From Campylobacteraceae bacterium (GTDB lineage: Bacteria > Campylobacterota > Campylobacteria > Campylobacterales > Campylobacteraceae): DNA of 6,995 nt. Location of the stretch: positions 1-6,995 of the forward strand of contig JAISNG010000018.1 in NCBI GenBank assembly GCA_031276365.1, read 5' to 3'. How positions within the stretch are numbered: position 1 is the first letter of the stretch; each line of letters opens with the position of its first letter. This document shows, piece by piece, positions 1-6,454 of this stretch. The translations under genes were made by a program, and so were the position numbers. The notes under the pieces are model-generated. The model searched no databases, was not told where the DNA came from, and was given only the letters and a program-made list of their open reading frames with translations.

Positions 1-949
1 CTGGCTGCATTGCAGGCAGATTTATCTCGTTAAATCCTGTTCTTGGACCGGAACTCAAAAGCCTCAAGTCATTGCAGATTTTTGACATTTTTGTAGCGAC
101 TCTTTTCAAAACGCCTGAAATTTGCACGTAAGCTCCTGTATCTTGAGTAGCTTCCACCAAATCCTTAGCCGTTATAAACGGACGTCCGGTAACTTCTTGT
201 AATTTAGTCTCTACAAGCTTTGAGTAGTCTGGATGCGAATTTATACCCGTTCCGATAGCGGTCGCGCCAAGATTCATCTCTCTTACAAGCTGTCTTGCTT
301 CGCTTACTCTTTGAATATCTTCGCCTATCATAACGGCGTAAGTTCTAAACTCCTGCTCCAAAGTCATCGGTACCGCGTCTTGCAGCTGTGTTCTGCCCAT
401 TTTTATTACGTCTTTAAACTCCAAAGCTTTTTTTGAAAACGAATCCTTGATGATATTCATTGCATCTATCAAACCGCCTAATCTCTCATAAAGAGCTATG
501 CGAAGAGCCGTAGGATATGCGTCGTTTGTAGATTGCGACAAGTTTACGTCATTATTCGGGTGAAGATATTTGTATTCGCCCTTTTTATGCCCCATAAGCT
601 CGAGTCCTATGTTTGCTATTACTTCGTTGGCATTCATATTTGTTGAAGTGCCGGCTCCGCCTTGAATCATATCCACTACAAACTGGTCGTGATATTTTCC
701 TCCTATAATCTCATCGCAAGCTTCGCAAATGGCGTTTTTCTTAGCTTCGTTAAGCAGTTTCAACTCATAATTTGCCAAAGCCGCCGCTTTTTTTACAAGA
801 GCCAATGAGCGTATGAAAGTTGGAAAACTTGAGAGTTTTACTCCCGTTATATGAAAGTTTTCCTGCGCTCGTGCGCTCTGCACACCATAATAACAATCGT
901 TGGAGATTTCCTTATCTCCTATCAAGTCATGTTCTATACGAAAAGACAT
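1..949 (-). CDS. aspA: Aspartate ammonia-lyase, N-terminal two thirds (partial at left edge)
   Basis: Reversible deamination of L-aspartate to fumarate and ammonia in the cytoplasm, feeding amino-acid carbon into the fumarate/TCA pool. Reading from ATG at 949-947 gives 316 codons without a stop. Visible fumarase/aspartase-superfamily signatures are GTSTNMN (residues 100-106), QSTNDAYPT (139-147), GRTQLQDAVP (185-194) and GATAIGTGIN (228-237), ending at SGPRTGFNEINLPAMQP. The Q at residue 188, where class II fumarases usually have H (GRTHLQDA), favours aspartase over fumarase. The family is about 470 residues long, so roughly 150 C-terminal residues are missing, including the GSSxMPxKxNP catalytic loop, whose first G would begin at the edge. 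The start is supported by a GGGAG Shine-Dalgarno sequence (complement of 956-960). It is transcribed divergently from rpoD. Confidence 0.96.
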   Translation of the reverse strand, partial: MSFRIEHDLIGDKEISNDCYYGVQSARAQENFHITGVKLSSFPTFIRSLALVKKAAALANYELKLLNEAKKNAICEACDEIIGGKYHDQFVVDMIQGGAGTSTNMNANEVIANIGLELMGHKKGEYKYLHPNNDVNLSQSTNDAYPTALRIALYERLGGLIDAMNIIKDSFSKKALEFKDVIKMGRTQLQDAVPMTLEQEFRTYAVMIGEDIQRVSEARQLVREMNLGATAIGTGINSHPDYSKLVETKLQEVTGRPFITAKDLVEATQDTGAYVQISGVLKRVATKMSKICNDLRLLSSGPRTGFNEINLPAMQP

Positions 950-981
950 TTTCTACTCCCTATTTATAAAATTTTGCGTTT

Positions 982-1016
982 ATTGTAAAGCTATAAAAAG
1001 ACTTTAAAAAGACTTT
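982..1016 (-). promoter_or_regulatory. Candidate sigma-70 promoter for aspA
   Basis: On the minus strand, TACAAT (complement of 982-987) lies about 33 bp before the aspA start codon. It is preceded by two T-runs within a perfect tandem 11-bp direct repeat (plus-strand AAAAAGACTTT at 995-1005 and 1006-1016). Campylobacterota sigma-70 promoters are known to use phased T-tracts instead of a -35 box. Assignment is by pattern only; other AT-rich hexamers are nearby. Confidence 0.4.
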
Positions 1017-1047
1017 TTTCAAAAGTACGTTAGTATCGCGGCTAAAT

Positions 1048-1073
1048 AAGTTTTAAAAAAGTTTTGGTATAAT
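1048..1073 (+). promoter_or_regulatory. Promoter of rpoD with extended -10 box
   Basis: TGGTATAAT (1065-1073) is an extended -10 element (TGnTATAAT). Upstream, AAGTTTT occurs at 1048-1054 and again at 1059-1065, giving T-tracts 11 bp apart, which resembles the periodic T-rich signal of Campylobacter/Helicobacter sigma-70 promoters. There is no TTGACA-like -35. A start site around 1080 would give a leader of about 40 nt with the Shine-Dalgarno AAGGAG at 1106-1111. Confidence 0.65.
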
Positions 1074-1119
1074 ACGCGTCTTCAGTTATTACTTTCATGT
1101 TCAAAAAGGAGCGGTATTT

Positions 1120-2982
1120 ATGTCGTCATCAAAAGATATTTTCACAATCTTGGAAGATTTTTTGAAAAAAAATGAAAAAGGTCATTTAACTTACGATGAA
1201 TTGATAGAATTTTTCCCAAAACAGCCAACTACGGTTGTTGCTAAAAAAATAGACACACTTTTAAAAAAGTACGGAGTATCGCTTATAAGTTCAGCCGAAA
1301 TAGCCAAAATACGCAATTTGGAAGAGGCTAAAAAAAGAGAACAGGAAAAGCAAAAAGTTCAAGACGAAGCTTTGGAAGACGAATTTGATTTGGCAAATGA
1401 AAAAGATCTTTTGGAGTGGTCAAGAAGCGACAGTCCTGTTCGTATGTATCTAAGAGAGATGGGGCAAATATCGCTTTTGACGAAAGACGAAGAGGTATTT
1501 ATCAGTAAAAAAATTGAACTTGGCGAAGATATTATCATAGACGCTTTTTGTTCCGTACCTTATCTTATAGATTTTATTCTTGAATATAAAGAGGCGCTTA
1601 TAAATAGAGAGCGCAGAGTCAAAGAGCTGTTTAAGAGCTTTGATGATGAACTTGACGATGAAGAAGATGAGGATTTAGACGATGACGACGATGACAATCT
1701 TGATGAAAACGGCGAGAGAAAAAGAGCGCCTACAAAAAAAGAGCTTACTCGTTCGGAGAATGTCATAGAGAGTTTTAAAGCTTTGGAAAAAGCGAAAAAA
1801 GAGTGGATGAAATTTACCGCCAAAATGAATGAAAATAAAAATGCCGATGACTCTTTGGAACACAATCTTGCCGTAGCATATAAAAAAAGAGTTTTAAAAG
1901 AGAAACTCATGGACTTAGGACCTACAAGCAAACTCATAAATGAGCTTGTGCGTGCGATTGAGGGAGCGTTGAAAGGTGATGCGGAATTTGACAAAGAGCT
2001 AAAAAGACTTGAGTATAAACTCTCGCTTTTTAATGATACGCTAAAAGAGAACCACAGAAAAATACTCTCCAAAATAACAGAGCTTAGCAAAGAAGAAATT
2101 GCCTCTATGGTGCCTGAAGCTACGACTATTTCGACATATGTTGAGATAAAAAAGCTTTTCCAAACAAAAGAGGCGTCCAAAAAGTCATTCAGCCTTGAGC
2201 CTGAAGTTTTGAAAGAGATTTTGGAGCAGATAAAACGCGGCAAAAGGATAACAGACAGAGCAAAAGAGCGTATGGCAAAGTCAAATCTCCGCCTTGTTGT
2301 CTCAATCGCAAAAAGATACACCAACAGAGGCTTGCCGTTTTTAGACCTTATACAAGAGGGAAATATCGGACTTATGAAAGCGGTTGATAAATTTGAGTAC
2401 AAAAAAGGTTTCAAATTTTCAACATACGCTACATGGTGGATAAGACAGGCGATAAGCCGCGCGATAGCAGACCAGGCGCGCACTATCCGCATACCTATAC
2501 ACATGATAGAAACGATAAACCGTATAAATAAAGTCGTAAGAAAACATTTGCAAGAGCATGGAAAAGAGCCTGATATTGAGACGATAGGAAAAGAGGTCGG
2601 ACTTAGTCCCGACAAAGTGCGAAACGTCATCAAAATCACAAAAGAACCTATTTCACTGGAAGCTCCTATCGGCAATGAAGACGATGGAAAATTCGGCGAT
2701 TTTGTTGAAGACAGAAACACGCTTTCGCCGATAGAACACATACTTAAAAATGACCTCAAAGAACAGATAGACGAAGTTTTGGAACAGTTAAACGAACGTG
2801 AAAAGGCCGTTATCAGAATGCGCTTCGGACTTTTGGATGACGAAAGCGACAGAACGCTTGAAGAGATAGGTAAAGAGCTTAACGTAACAAGAGAGCGCGT
2901 AAGACAGATAGAAAGCTCTGCTATCAAAAAGCTCAAACACCCAAAAGTCGGTAGAAAACTGAAAAGTTATATTGAGGGTTAG
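1120..2982 (+). CDS. rpoD: RNA polymerase primary sigma factor RpoD (sigma-70)
   Basis: The housekeeping sigma factor, which directs core RNA polymerase to promoters and melts the -10 region. The 620 residues match the usual epsilonproteobacterial length. Domains: region 1.1 (about 1-80), region 1.2 (from about 102, SDSPVRMYLREMGQIS), a non-conserved insert with an almost purely acidic run (about 175-199), region 2 beginning near 384 (RMAKSNLRLVVSIAKRYT), the promoter-melting and -10 recognition segment YATWWIRQAISRAIADQART starting at Y436, region 3 after it, and region 4.2 at 579-620 with the helix-turn-helix recognition residues RERVRQ (591-596). Q443 corresponds to E. coli Q437; E. coli T440 is S446 here. 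The ATG is fixed by AAGGAG at 1106-1111, 8 bp upstream. A sigma-4 paralogue follows 68 bp downstream, suggesting co-transcription. A long open frame on the opposite strand is a shadow of this gene. Confidence 0.98.
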   Translation: MSSSKDIFTILEDFLKKNEKGHLTYDELIEFFPKQPTTVVAKKIDTLLKKYGVSLISSAEIAKIRNLEEAKKREQEKQKVQDEALEDEFDLANEKDLLEWSRSDSPVRMYLREMGQISLLTKDEEVFISKKIELGEDIIIDAFCSVPYLIDFILEYKEALINRERRVKELFKSFDDELDDEEDEDLDDDDDDNLDENGERKRAPTKKELTRSENVIESFKALEKAKKEWMKFTAKMNENKNADDSLEHNLAVAYKKRVLKEKLMDLGPTSKLINELVRAIEGALKGDAEFDKELKRLEYKLSLFNDTLKENHRKILSKITELSKEEIASMVPEATTISTYVEIKKLFQTKEASKKSFSLEPEVLKEILEQIKRGKRITDRAKERMAKSNLRLVVSIAKRYTNRGLPFLDLIQEGNIGLMKAVDKFEYKKGFKFSTYATWWIRQAISRAIADQARTIRIPIHMIETINRINKVVRKHLQEHGKEPDIETIGKEVGLSPDKVRNVIKITKEPISLEAPIGNEDDGKFGDFVEDRNTLSPIEHILKNDLKEQIDEVLEQLNEREKAVIRMRFGLLDDESDRTLEEIGKELNVTRERVRQIESSAIKKLKHPKVGRKLKSYIEG

Positions 2983-3033
2983 GTTTAACTTTCAGTGCAG
3001 TTCATGAGAGTATTTCAAGTTTATATCAAACCT
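2981..3033 (+). repeat. Nested inverted repeat between rpoD and the sigma-4 gene
   Basis: AGGTTT (2981-2986) pairs with AAACCT (3028-3033), and the adjoining AACTT (2987-2991) pairs with AAGTT (3017-3021). This makes an 11-bp arm interrupted by a one-sided 6-nt bulge (3022-3027), with a 25-nt loop. The left arm starts inside the rpoD stop codon. No T-tract follows, so it is unlikely to be an intrinsic terminator; an mRNA structure affecting expression of the downstream gene is possible. A chance arrangement cannot be excluded. Confidence 0.3.
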
Positions 3034-3054
3034 GTAAGTATTGCAATCAGATGA
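3004..3054 (+). CDS. Possible 16-residue leader peptide
   Basis: ATG at 3004 opens a frame encoding MRVFQVYIKPVSIAIR and stopping at TGA 3052-3054. The stop overlaps the ATG of the next gene as ATGA (3051-3054), the classical arrangement for translational coupling. The downstream gene has no clear Shine-Dalgarno of its own, which is the main reason to list this. Against it, the peptide is very short, has no strong ribosome-binding site and resembles nothing I know. Confidence 0.2.
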   Translation: MRVFQVYIKPVSIAIR

Positions 3055-3332
3055 AAAAAAGAAGCAAGATAGAAAATTTGCCTTTGAGCGACAGACAAAG
3101 AGCCCAAATACGCGCCGTAGAAGAGAGATGCACAAAAGATACGGCAGAGTATTATGTCGGTTTGGCAAGGGCGGTTTACGGCGAATATTGTCTTGGAGAT
3201 ATGACGCTTGAAGAGGTATCTATCATCTTAAATACAACAAGAGAGCGTGTCAGACAGATAGAAAATACAGCTATTAAAAAGTTAAAAAGTCCTAAAATAG
3301 GCAGAATACTTATAGAATACTATAAAGGTTAA
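3051..3332 (+). CDS. Free-standing sigma-70 region 4 protein (RpoD C-terminal paralogue)
   Basis: A 93-residue protein that is mostly a sigma region 4 helix-turn-helix. Residues 52-93 (TLEEVSIILN..., RERVRQ at 64-69, AIKKLKSPKIGR) match RpoD 579-620 at 28 of 42 positions by hand count, including the R-E-R-V-R-Q residues that read -35 DNA in sigma-70. Residues 12-21 (LSDRQRAQIR) resemble the start of region 4.1 in RpoD (LNEREKAVIR), but the linker between the two parts is longer and different. There are no regions 1, 2 or 3, so it cannot act alone as a sigma factor. It might bind DNA, the beta-flap of RNA polymerase or a regulator. ATG 3051 is the only ATG in the open stretch; there is no obvious Shine-Dalgarno. 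It lies 68 bp after rpoD and 5 bp before the next gene, so an operon is likely. Gene identity is confident; function is not. Confidence 0.85.
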   Translation: MKKRSKIENLPLSDRQRAQIRAVEERCTKDTAEYYVGLARAVYGEYCLGDMTLEEVSIILNTTRERVRQIENTAIKKLKSPKIGRILIEYYKG

Positions 3333-3337
3333 GAGAT

Positions 3338-4027
3338 TTGACGCAGTTTTACGAACTTTGGATGGATAATGATTACAATCCGTTTGTCCTTTTTGATTCT
3401 AACGGCAAGATAGTAACGATAAATCAAGAAGCGCAGTATCTGCTTTCTCAAGCGGATGCAAAAGAGCTTTTTGACATGGCAAGCGCGTATGCAAGCATGA
3501 CATTTGGTTTTAAAACGACGCTTTTTGATTTTAGGCTTGGCGAGAGTTTGTATTACGGATTGACGGTTGGTTATCTTGACGATAACAATATAGGCATCAA
3601 ACTCTACAAAAAACCTGTCAAGAGATTTATCTCATTTGACGCAGGCGGTGAATTTGTCAATATCTATTCGCTTTTGGATTTGTGTATCAGCGCTGCATCC
3701 ATAAACCGCAGGATAGTTTTCAAAAAAGAGTTTGACCCGACATTTCCCGAACTGAGACTACAGATAGAAAAATTTACGCAGCTTGCGAGTAAGATACTTG
3801 ACAGCTATTATAACAGCGCGTCCATCACGATAAAACTTGCTGTAAAAACGGGCGAATATGTCAAATTTAACGACAAAAGATACCCTATATTTCTGCTTAG
3901 CATTGAAGGCGGCGAAAAAGATACCGCCAATGAGCGGACGATAGAACAGTTGGCGCAGGGGATAAACTGCGTGGTATATTTCAAGTCAAAAGAGACGGTT
4001 ATATATTCGCCTATGATTTGCGCGTGA
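3338..4027 (+). CDS. PAS-like / degenerate histidine-kinase-like protein
   Basis: A 229-residue soluble protein that I do not recognise as a named gene. Residues about 6-60 (NPFVLFDSNGKIVTINQEAQYLL) have the look of a PAS sensor domain. Residues about 105-195 resemble the dimerisation helix plus GHKL ATPase fold of a kinase: EFDPTFPELRLQIEKFTQLASKIL imitates the usual D-x-LP-x-L...Q-x-L-x-NLL-x-NA pattern, followed by beta strands ITIKLAVK and IFLLSIEGG. The phospho-accepting histidine and the DxGxG ATP-binding box are absent, so catalysis is doubtful. No signal peptide or membrane helix is seen. The start is TTG at 3338, 5 bp after the sigma-4 gene, with AAAGG at 3324-3328 as Shine-Dalgarno; the next in-frame ATG (codon 9) would remove little. 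The context suggests a role linked to RpoD or its paralogue (inference). The domain calls rest on visual pattern only. Confidence 0.75.
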   Translation: MTQFYELWMDNDYNPFVLFDSNGKIVTINQEAQYLLSQADAKELFDMASAYASMTFGFKTTLFDFRLGESLYYGLTVGYLDDNNIGIKLYKKPVKRFISFDAGGEFVNIYSLLDLCISAASINRRIVFKKEFDPTFPELRLQIEKFTQLASKILDSYYNSASITIKLAVKTGEYVKFNDKRYPIFLLSIEGGEKDTANERTIEQLAQGINCVVYFKSKETVIYSPMICA

Positions 4028-4037
4028 GATTTACTTA

Positions 4038-4061
4038 TTTTAAGCATAAATAAAATATAAT
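4038..4061 (+). promoter_or_regulatory. Promoter of the DUF1161-type gene
   Basis: TATAAT (4056-4061) lies 12 bp after TTTTAAG (4038-4044). This matches the epsilonproteobacterial arrangement of a TTTAAG-like T/A element upstream of TATAAT with no -35 box. The start would fall near 4068, leaving a leader of about 20 nt with AAAAGGA (4075-4081) as Shine-Dalgarno. Confidence 0.6.
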
Positions 4062-4087
4062 CGTTCATCTTTTTAAAAGGATTTTTC

Positions 4088-4342
4088 ATGAAAAAGGTAG
4101 TTTTTGGTTTGGTTCTTGCCTCTGTTTCCGCACTTTTTGCGACTCCATGCGAAGAAGTTATAAGCATGATAGACAAAAAGATACGCGCAAACGGCGTTAA
4201 AGAGTTTACGCTTACGGCAGTGGACAAAAACAGTACGGAAATTGACGGGAAAATTGTCGGCGTCTGCGGCGAAGGCACAAAAGATATAGTCTATAAACGA
4301 GGCGCTGTAACGCCTGTGGACGATACGGCAGTATCCGAGTGA
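4088..4342 (+). CDS. Small exported DUF1161-family protein
   Basis: An 84-residue precursor. Residues 1-18 (MKK, hydrophobic VVFGLVLASVSALFA) form a Sec signal peptide with probable cleavage after A18, giving a periplasmic protein of about 66 residues. The mature part shows the DUF1161 pattern: C-E-x-x-x-x-x-I-x-x-K-I near the start (C21), GVKEFTLTAV, then KIVGVCGEGTKDIVYKR with a second cysteine (C60), so one disulphide between C21 and C60 is likely. The biochemical role of this family is unknown to me. The ATG is supported by AAAAGGA 6 bp upstream. It has its own promoter and a probable terminator, so it is read as a single-gene unit separate from the rpoD cluster. Confidence 0.85.
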   Translation: MKKVVFGLVLASVSALFATPCEEVISMIDKKIRANGVKEFTLTAVDKNSTEIDGKIVGVCGEGTKDIVYKRGAVTPVDDTAVSE

Positions 4343-4351
4343 TTTTATTTT

Positions 4352-4390
4352 GCCGCAAAGTTAGTTTAATATTTGCGGCTCTCTTATCTG
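4352..4390 (+). terminator. Probable terminator after the DUF1161-type gene
   Basis: A perfect 8-bp inverted repeat GCCGCAAA (4352-4359) / TTTGCGGC (4372-4379) with a 12-nt loop begins 9 bp after the stop codon and is followed by a broken T-rich run (TCTCTTATCT). A second small hairpin, CGCCG-TTTTT-CGGCG (4399-4413), lies just beyond. The stem is good but the T-tract is weak, so it may be leaky. Confidence 0.5.
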
Positions 4391-4459
4391 TTGCGCTTCG
4401 CCGTTTTTCGGCGGTAAAATAACAACCTAAATAAAAAATATACCCAAAAGACAAATTCC

Positions 4460-4468
4460 TGCTATAAT
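4460..4468 (+). promoter_or_regulatory. Extended -10 promoter of the GLUG lipoprotein gene
   Basis: TGCTATAAT (4460-4468) is a consensus extended -10 element, 50 bp before the ATG at 4518. No -35 box is seen; the upstream sequence is A-rich. A transcription start near 4475 would place the 16-bp palindrome at 4479-4494 at the very 5' end of the transcript. Confidence 0.65.
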
Positions 4469-4478
4469 ATCGTTAAAT

Positions 4479-4494
4479 ATTTGCATATGCAAAT
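4479..4494. promoter_or_regulatory. Perfect 16-bp palindrome, candidate operator
   Basis: ATTTGCATATGCAAAT is perfectly self-complementary and lies 10 bp downstream of the -10 box and 11 bp before the Shine-Dalgarno AAGGAA (4506-4511). A dimeric repressor bound here would block RNA polymerase at the start site. A hairpin in the mRNA is less likely because a perfect palindrome leaves no loop. The cognate protein is unknown. Confidence 0.45.
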
Positions 4495-4517
4495 TAAAAA
4501 TACATAAGGAATTCCAA

Positions 4518-6338
4518 ATGTTATCCTATTTTTCTAATGCTGCGCGCAGGGCAGGGGTGTCTGGTATTTCATCAAATCAAACATTGCAGACTAATTTTAC
4601 TGCTTTAAATCTGTTTAAATTTAAAGTGTTTTTCTCTCTTAGTAAGCCAATCAAACTCTTAATTTTCTTTTTTGTTTTATCTTTATTTATCGGCTGCGGT
4701 GGAAGCGGAAGTACCGCGTCGTCAGCAGTTTACTCCGTAAACTTTTATGACAACAATCTTGATTTTATAAAAACCGTAAATGTTAGCGCTGGGACTGATT
4801 TTGCCGATATTGAGGGTTTGTCTATTGCGTCATGGTATGCGGCTGGGGAAAGCCTGCCCGTAACAAATCCCAAAATAACGGCGGATATAAACTTTTACGC
4901 TGTTTCAAACGTTCGCGAGATACGAACAGATATAGAGTTAAACGATATAAGAGAGGATTTAAACGGAACAAATCTAACGGGAAACTATATCCTTATGAAT
5001 GATATCGTTTTAACATCTGCCGTTTTAGATGAGACGGCAGGCTGGGAGCCGATAGCTGGGGGCGGCGATGCTGTTGTTGATAAATTTGTAGGCATTTTTA
5101 ACGGCGGCGGACACAAAATAACTGGGCTTTATATCAACTCCACGAAATTATATGTCGGACTTTTCGGATTTGTACATGAAGCGGATATTAAAAATCTTGG
5201 AGTGGAGCTTGAGCGCAGGGGTATCATCGCAAATATTTCCACGCCTGCGATAGCCTATGCGGGCGGCATCGCGGGATATGTTGAAAACGGCTCTATCGTC
5301 AATAGTTATCTAAAAGGAGATATAACGACGTCGATGGTCGGAGACTTTTGGAATTATGCGGAAACTTCTACGGGCGGTATAGCAGGATATATAAAAGGAG
5401 ATATAATTGATAGTTATTCAAACGCAGAGATTACGGCATCAATAACAAGATGTTGTGTAGCTTATGCAGGCGGCATAGCAGGATATATAAACGGTACGAT
5501 AAACGCCGCTCATTCAACGGGAAATATAACTTCAAATAGCAGCAATGGCGCGACAGCGGGCGGCATCGCAGGACATATTAGCAACGGCGCTATAACCAAT
5601 AGCTACTCAACAGGAAGCGTCAGCGCATTTGGAGGTTTGGGCAGCGAAGCTGTTTCAGGAGGTATCGCTGGAGCTGTATCTATAGGAAATGTAACCAACA
5701 GCTACTCTTCGGGAAACGTTTTTGCTTTTGAAGGCGACATAGGCAGTAGTTTTAGCGGCGGCATCGCAGGATTTATTAAGAATGGAACTATAACCAACAG
5801 CTATTCAACAGGAAATATAACAATAAATAACGGCTACTGCAATCTTGGATTTGGGTGCGGCGCGGGCGGCATCGCTGGATGGTTTCGAGAATACGCCGTT
5901 ATAACCAAAAGTTATTCGACGGGAGTCATAACGGCGGTTGGATATAGCGGTTATGTCGGCGGCATAGTAGGTACTACATACTATAGTGGTCTTCATGGTA
6001 ACTTTACTGTTGCTGATTGTGCTGCCGCAAATAAAGAGATATCTGGCGGAAACCGAATAACATTTGACGAGATGAGTGTGAACTATGAAATAACGACAAT
6101 CAATAACTTTGCCAATCTGGATATGAAAGTAAATGGAGCGACGGTAAGCGATAATCCGCGCAATGGAATAGGCAAAAGCCTTGAGGAGTTTAGAGGATTG
6201 GAAATTTATGCAAATCCCGTAAATGGAGATGGGCTGGGCGGACTTGGGTGGCAGTTCGGAGATGACGACGACAATCCATGGAAGTGGAATGCTGATAAAA
6301 ACGGCGGCTATCCTTATCTTTATTGGCAAGAGCAATAA
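4518..6338 (+). CDS. GLUG-repeat surface lipoprotein
   Basis: A 606-residue probable outer-surface lipoprotein. A hydrophobic stretch (KLLIFFFVLSLFIG, 46-59) ends in lipobox LFIGC with C60 as the lipidated residue, followed by a flexible GGSGSTASS linker. Residues about 71-129 (YSVNFYDNN...ITADINFYA) look like an InlB/Listeria-Bacteroides beta-repeat. Residues 130-240 contain the typical lead-in of GLUG proteins (FVGIFNGGGHKITGLYINS...VGLFGFV). Eight GLUG-type repeats start with GGIAG or a variant at residues 249, 286, 318, 348, 381, 414, 450 and 481, mostly followed by NSYSTGxI, with a 30-37-residue period; a right-handed beta-helix is expected. The C-terminus (W578, NPWKWNADKNGGYPYLYWQ) is the usual end cap. 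The start is fixed by AAGGAA at 4506-4511, but about 45 residues precede the hydrophobic core, which is unusually long. Function is probably adhesion or carbohydrate contact (inference). No secretion partner is adjacent. Confidence 0.9.
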   Translation: MLSYFSNAARRAGVSGISSNQTLQTNFTALNLFKFKVFFSLSKPIKLLIFFFVLSLFIGCGGSGSTASSAVYSVNFYDNNLDFIKTVNVSAGTDFADIEGLSIASWYAAGESLPVTNPKITADINFYAVSNVREIRTDIELNDIREDLNGTNLTGNYILMNDIVLTSAVLDETAGWEPIAGGGDAVVDKFVGIFNGGGHKITGLYINSTKLYVGLFGFVHEADIKNLGVELERRGIIANISTPAIAYAGGIAGYVENGSIVNSYLKGDITTSMVGDFWNYAETSTGGIAGYIKGDIIDSYSNAEITASITRCCVAYAGGIAGYINGTINAAHSTGNITSNSSNGATAGGIAGHISNGAITNSYSTGSVSAFGGLGSEAVSGGIAGAVSIGNVTNSYSSGNVFAFEGDIGSSFSGGIAGFIKNGTITNSYSTGNITINNGYCNLGFGCGAGGIAGWFREYAVITKSYSTGVITAVGYSGYVGGIVGTTYYSGLHGNFTVADCAAANKEISGGNRITFDEMSVNYEITTINNFANLDMKVNGATVSDNPRNGIGKSLEEFRGLEIYANPVNGDGLGGLGWQFGDDDDNPWKWNADKNGGYPYLYWQEQ

Positions 6339-6375
6339 ACTAAAATCCGCTATGCGTTTCAAGAGTTTATCTTCC

Positions 6376-6454
6376 GTCATACCATCGCGCCTCACGTCAT
6401 TCCCGTACGAACGATACGACGTCAGTCGTCATCGCGAGGAATGCGGGAATCCAA
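6376..6454. repeat. Palindromic dRS3-like repeat element, long form
   Basis: ATTCCCG (6399-6405) and CGGGAAT (6444-6450) are the complementary ends of an element closing with GGGAATCCAAA. GTCAT occurs three times within it (6376-6380, 6396-6400, 6428-6432), as if several elements had been nested or merged. A small internal inverted repeat, CGAC-GTCA-GTCG, lies near 6417-6428. It starts 38 bp after the lipoprotein stop codon and might help end that transcript, although no T-tract is present. Confidence 0.5.

Noticed and set aside
233..436. 67-codon plus-strand frame inside aspA
   Set aside because: Antisense to conserved aspartase residues, with no independent support.
1560..2936. 458-codon open frame on the minus strand opposite rpoD
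   Set aside because: Serine-rich translation mirroring the acidic and lysine-rich codons of rpoD; no start signal or family resemblance. It is a shadow frame.
4399..4413. Hairpin CGCCG-TTTTT-CGGCG as a separate terminator
   Set aside because: Only 5 bp of stem and no following T-tract on either strand; mentioned with the stronger hairpin just upstream.
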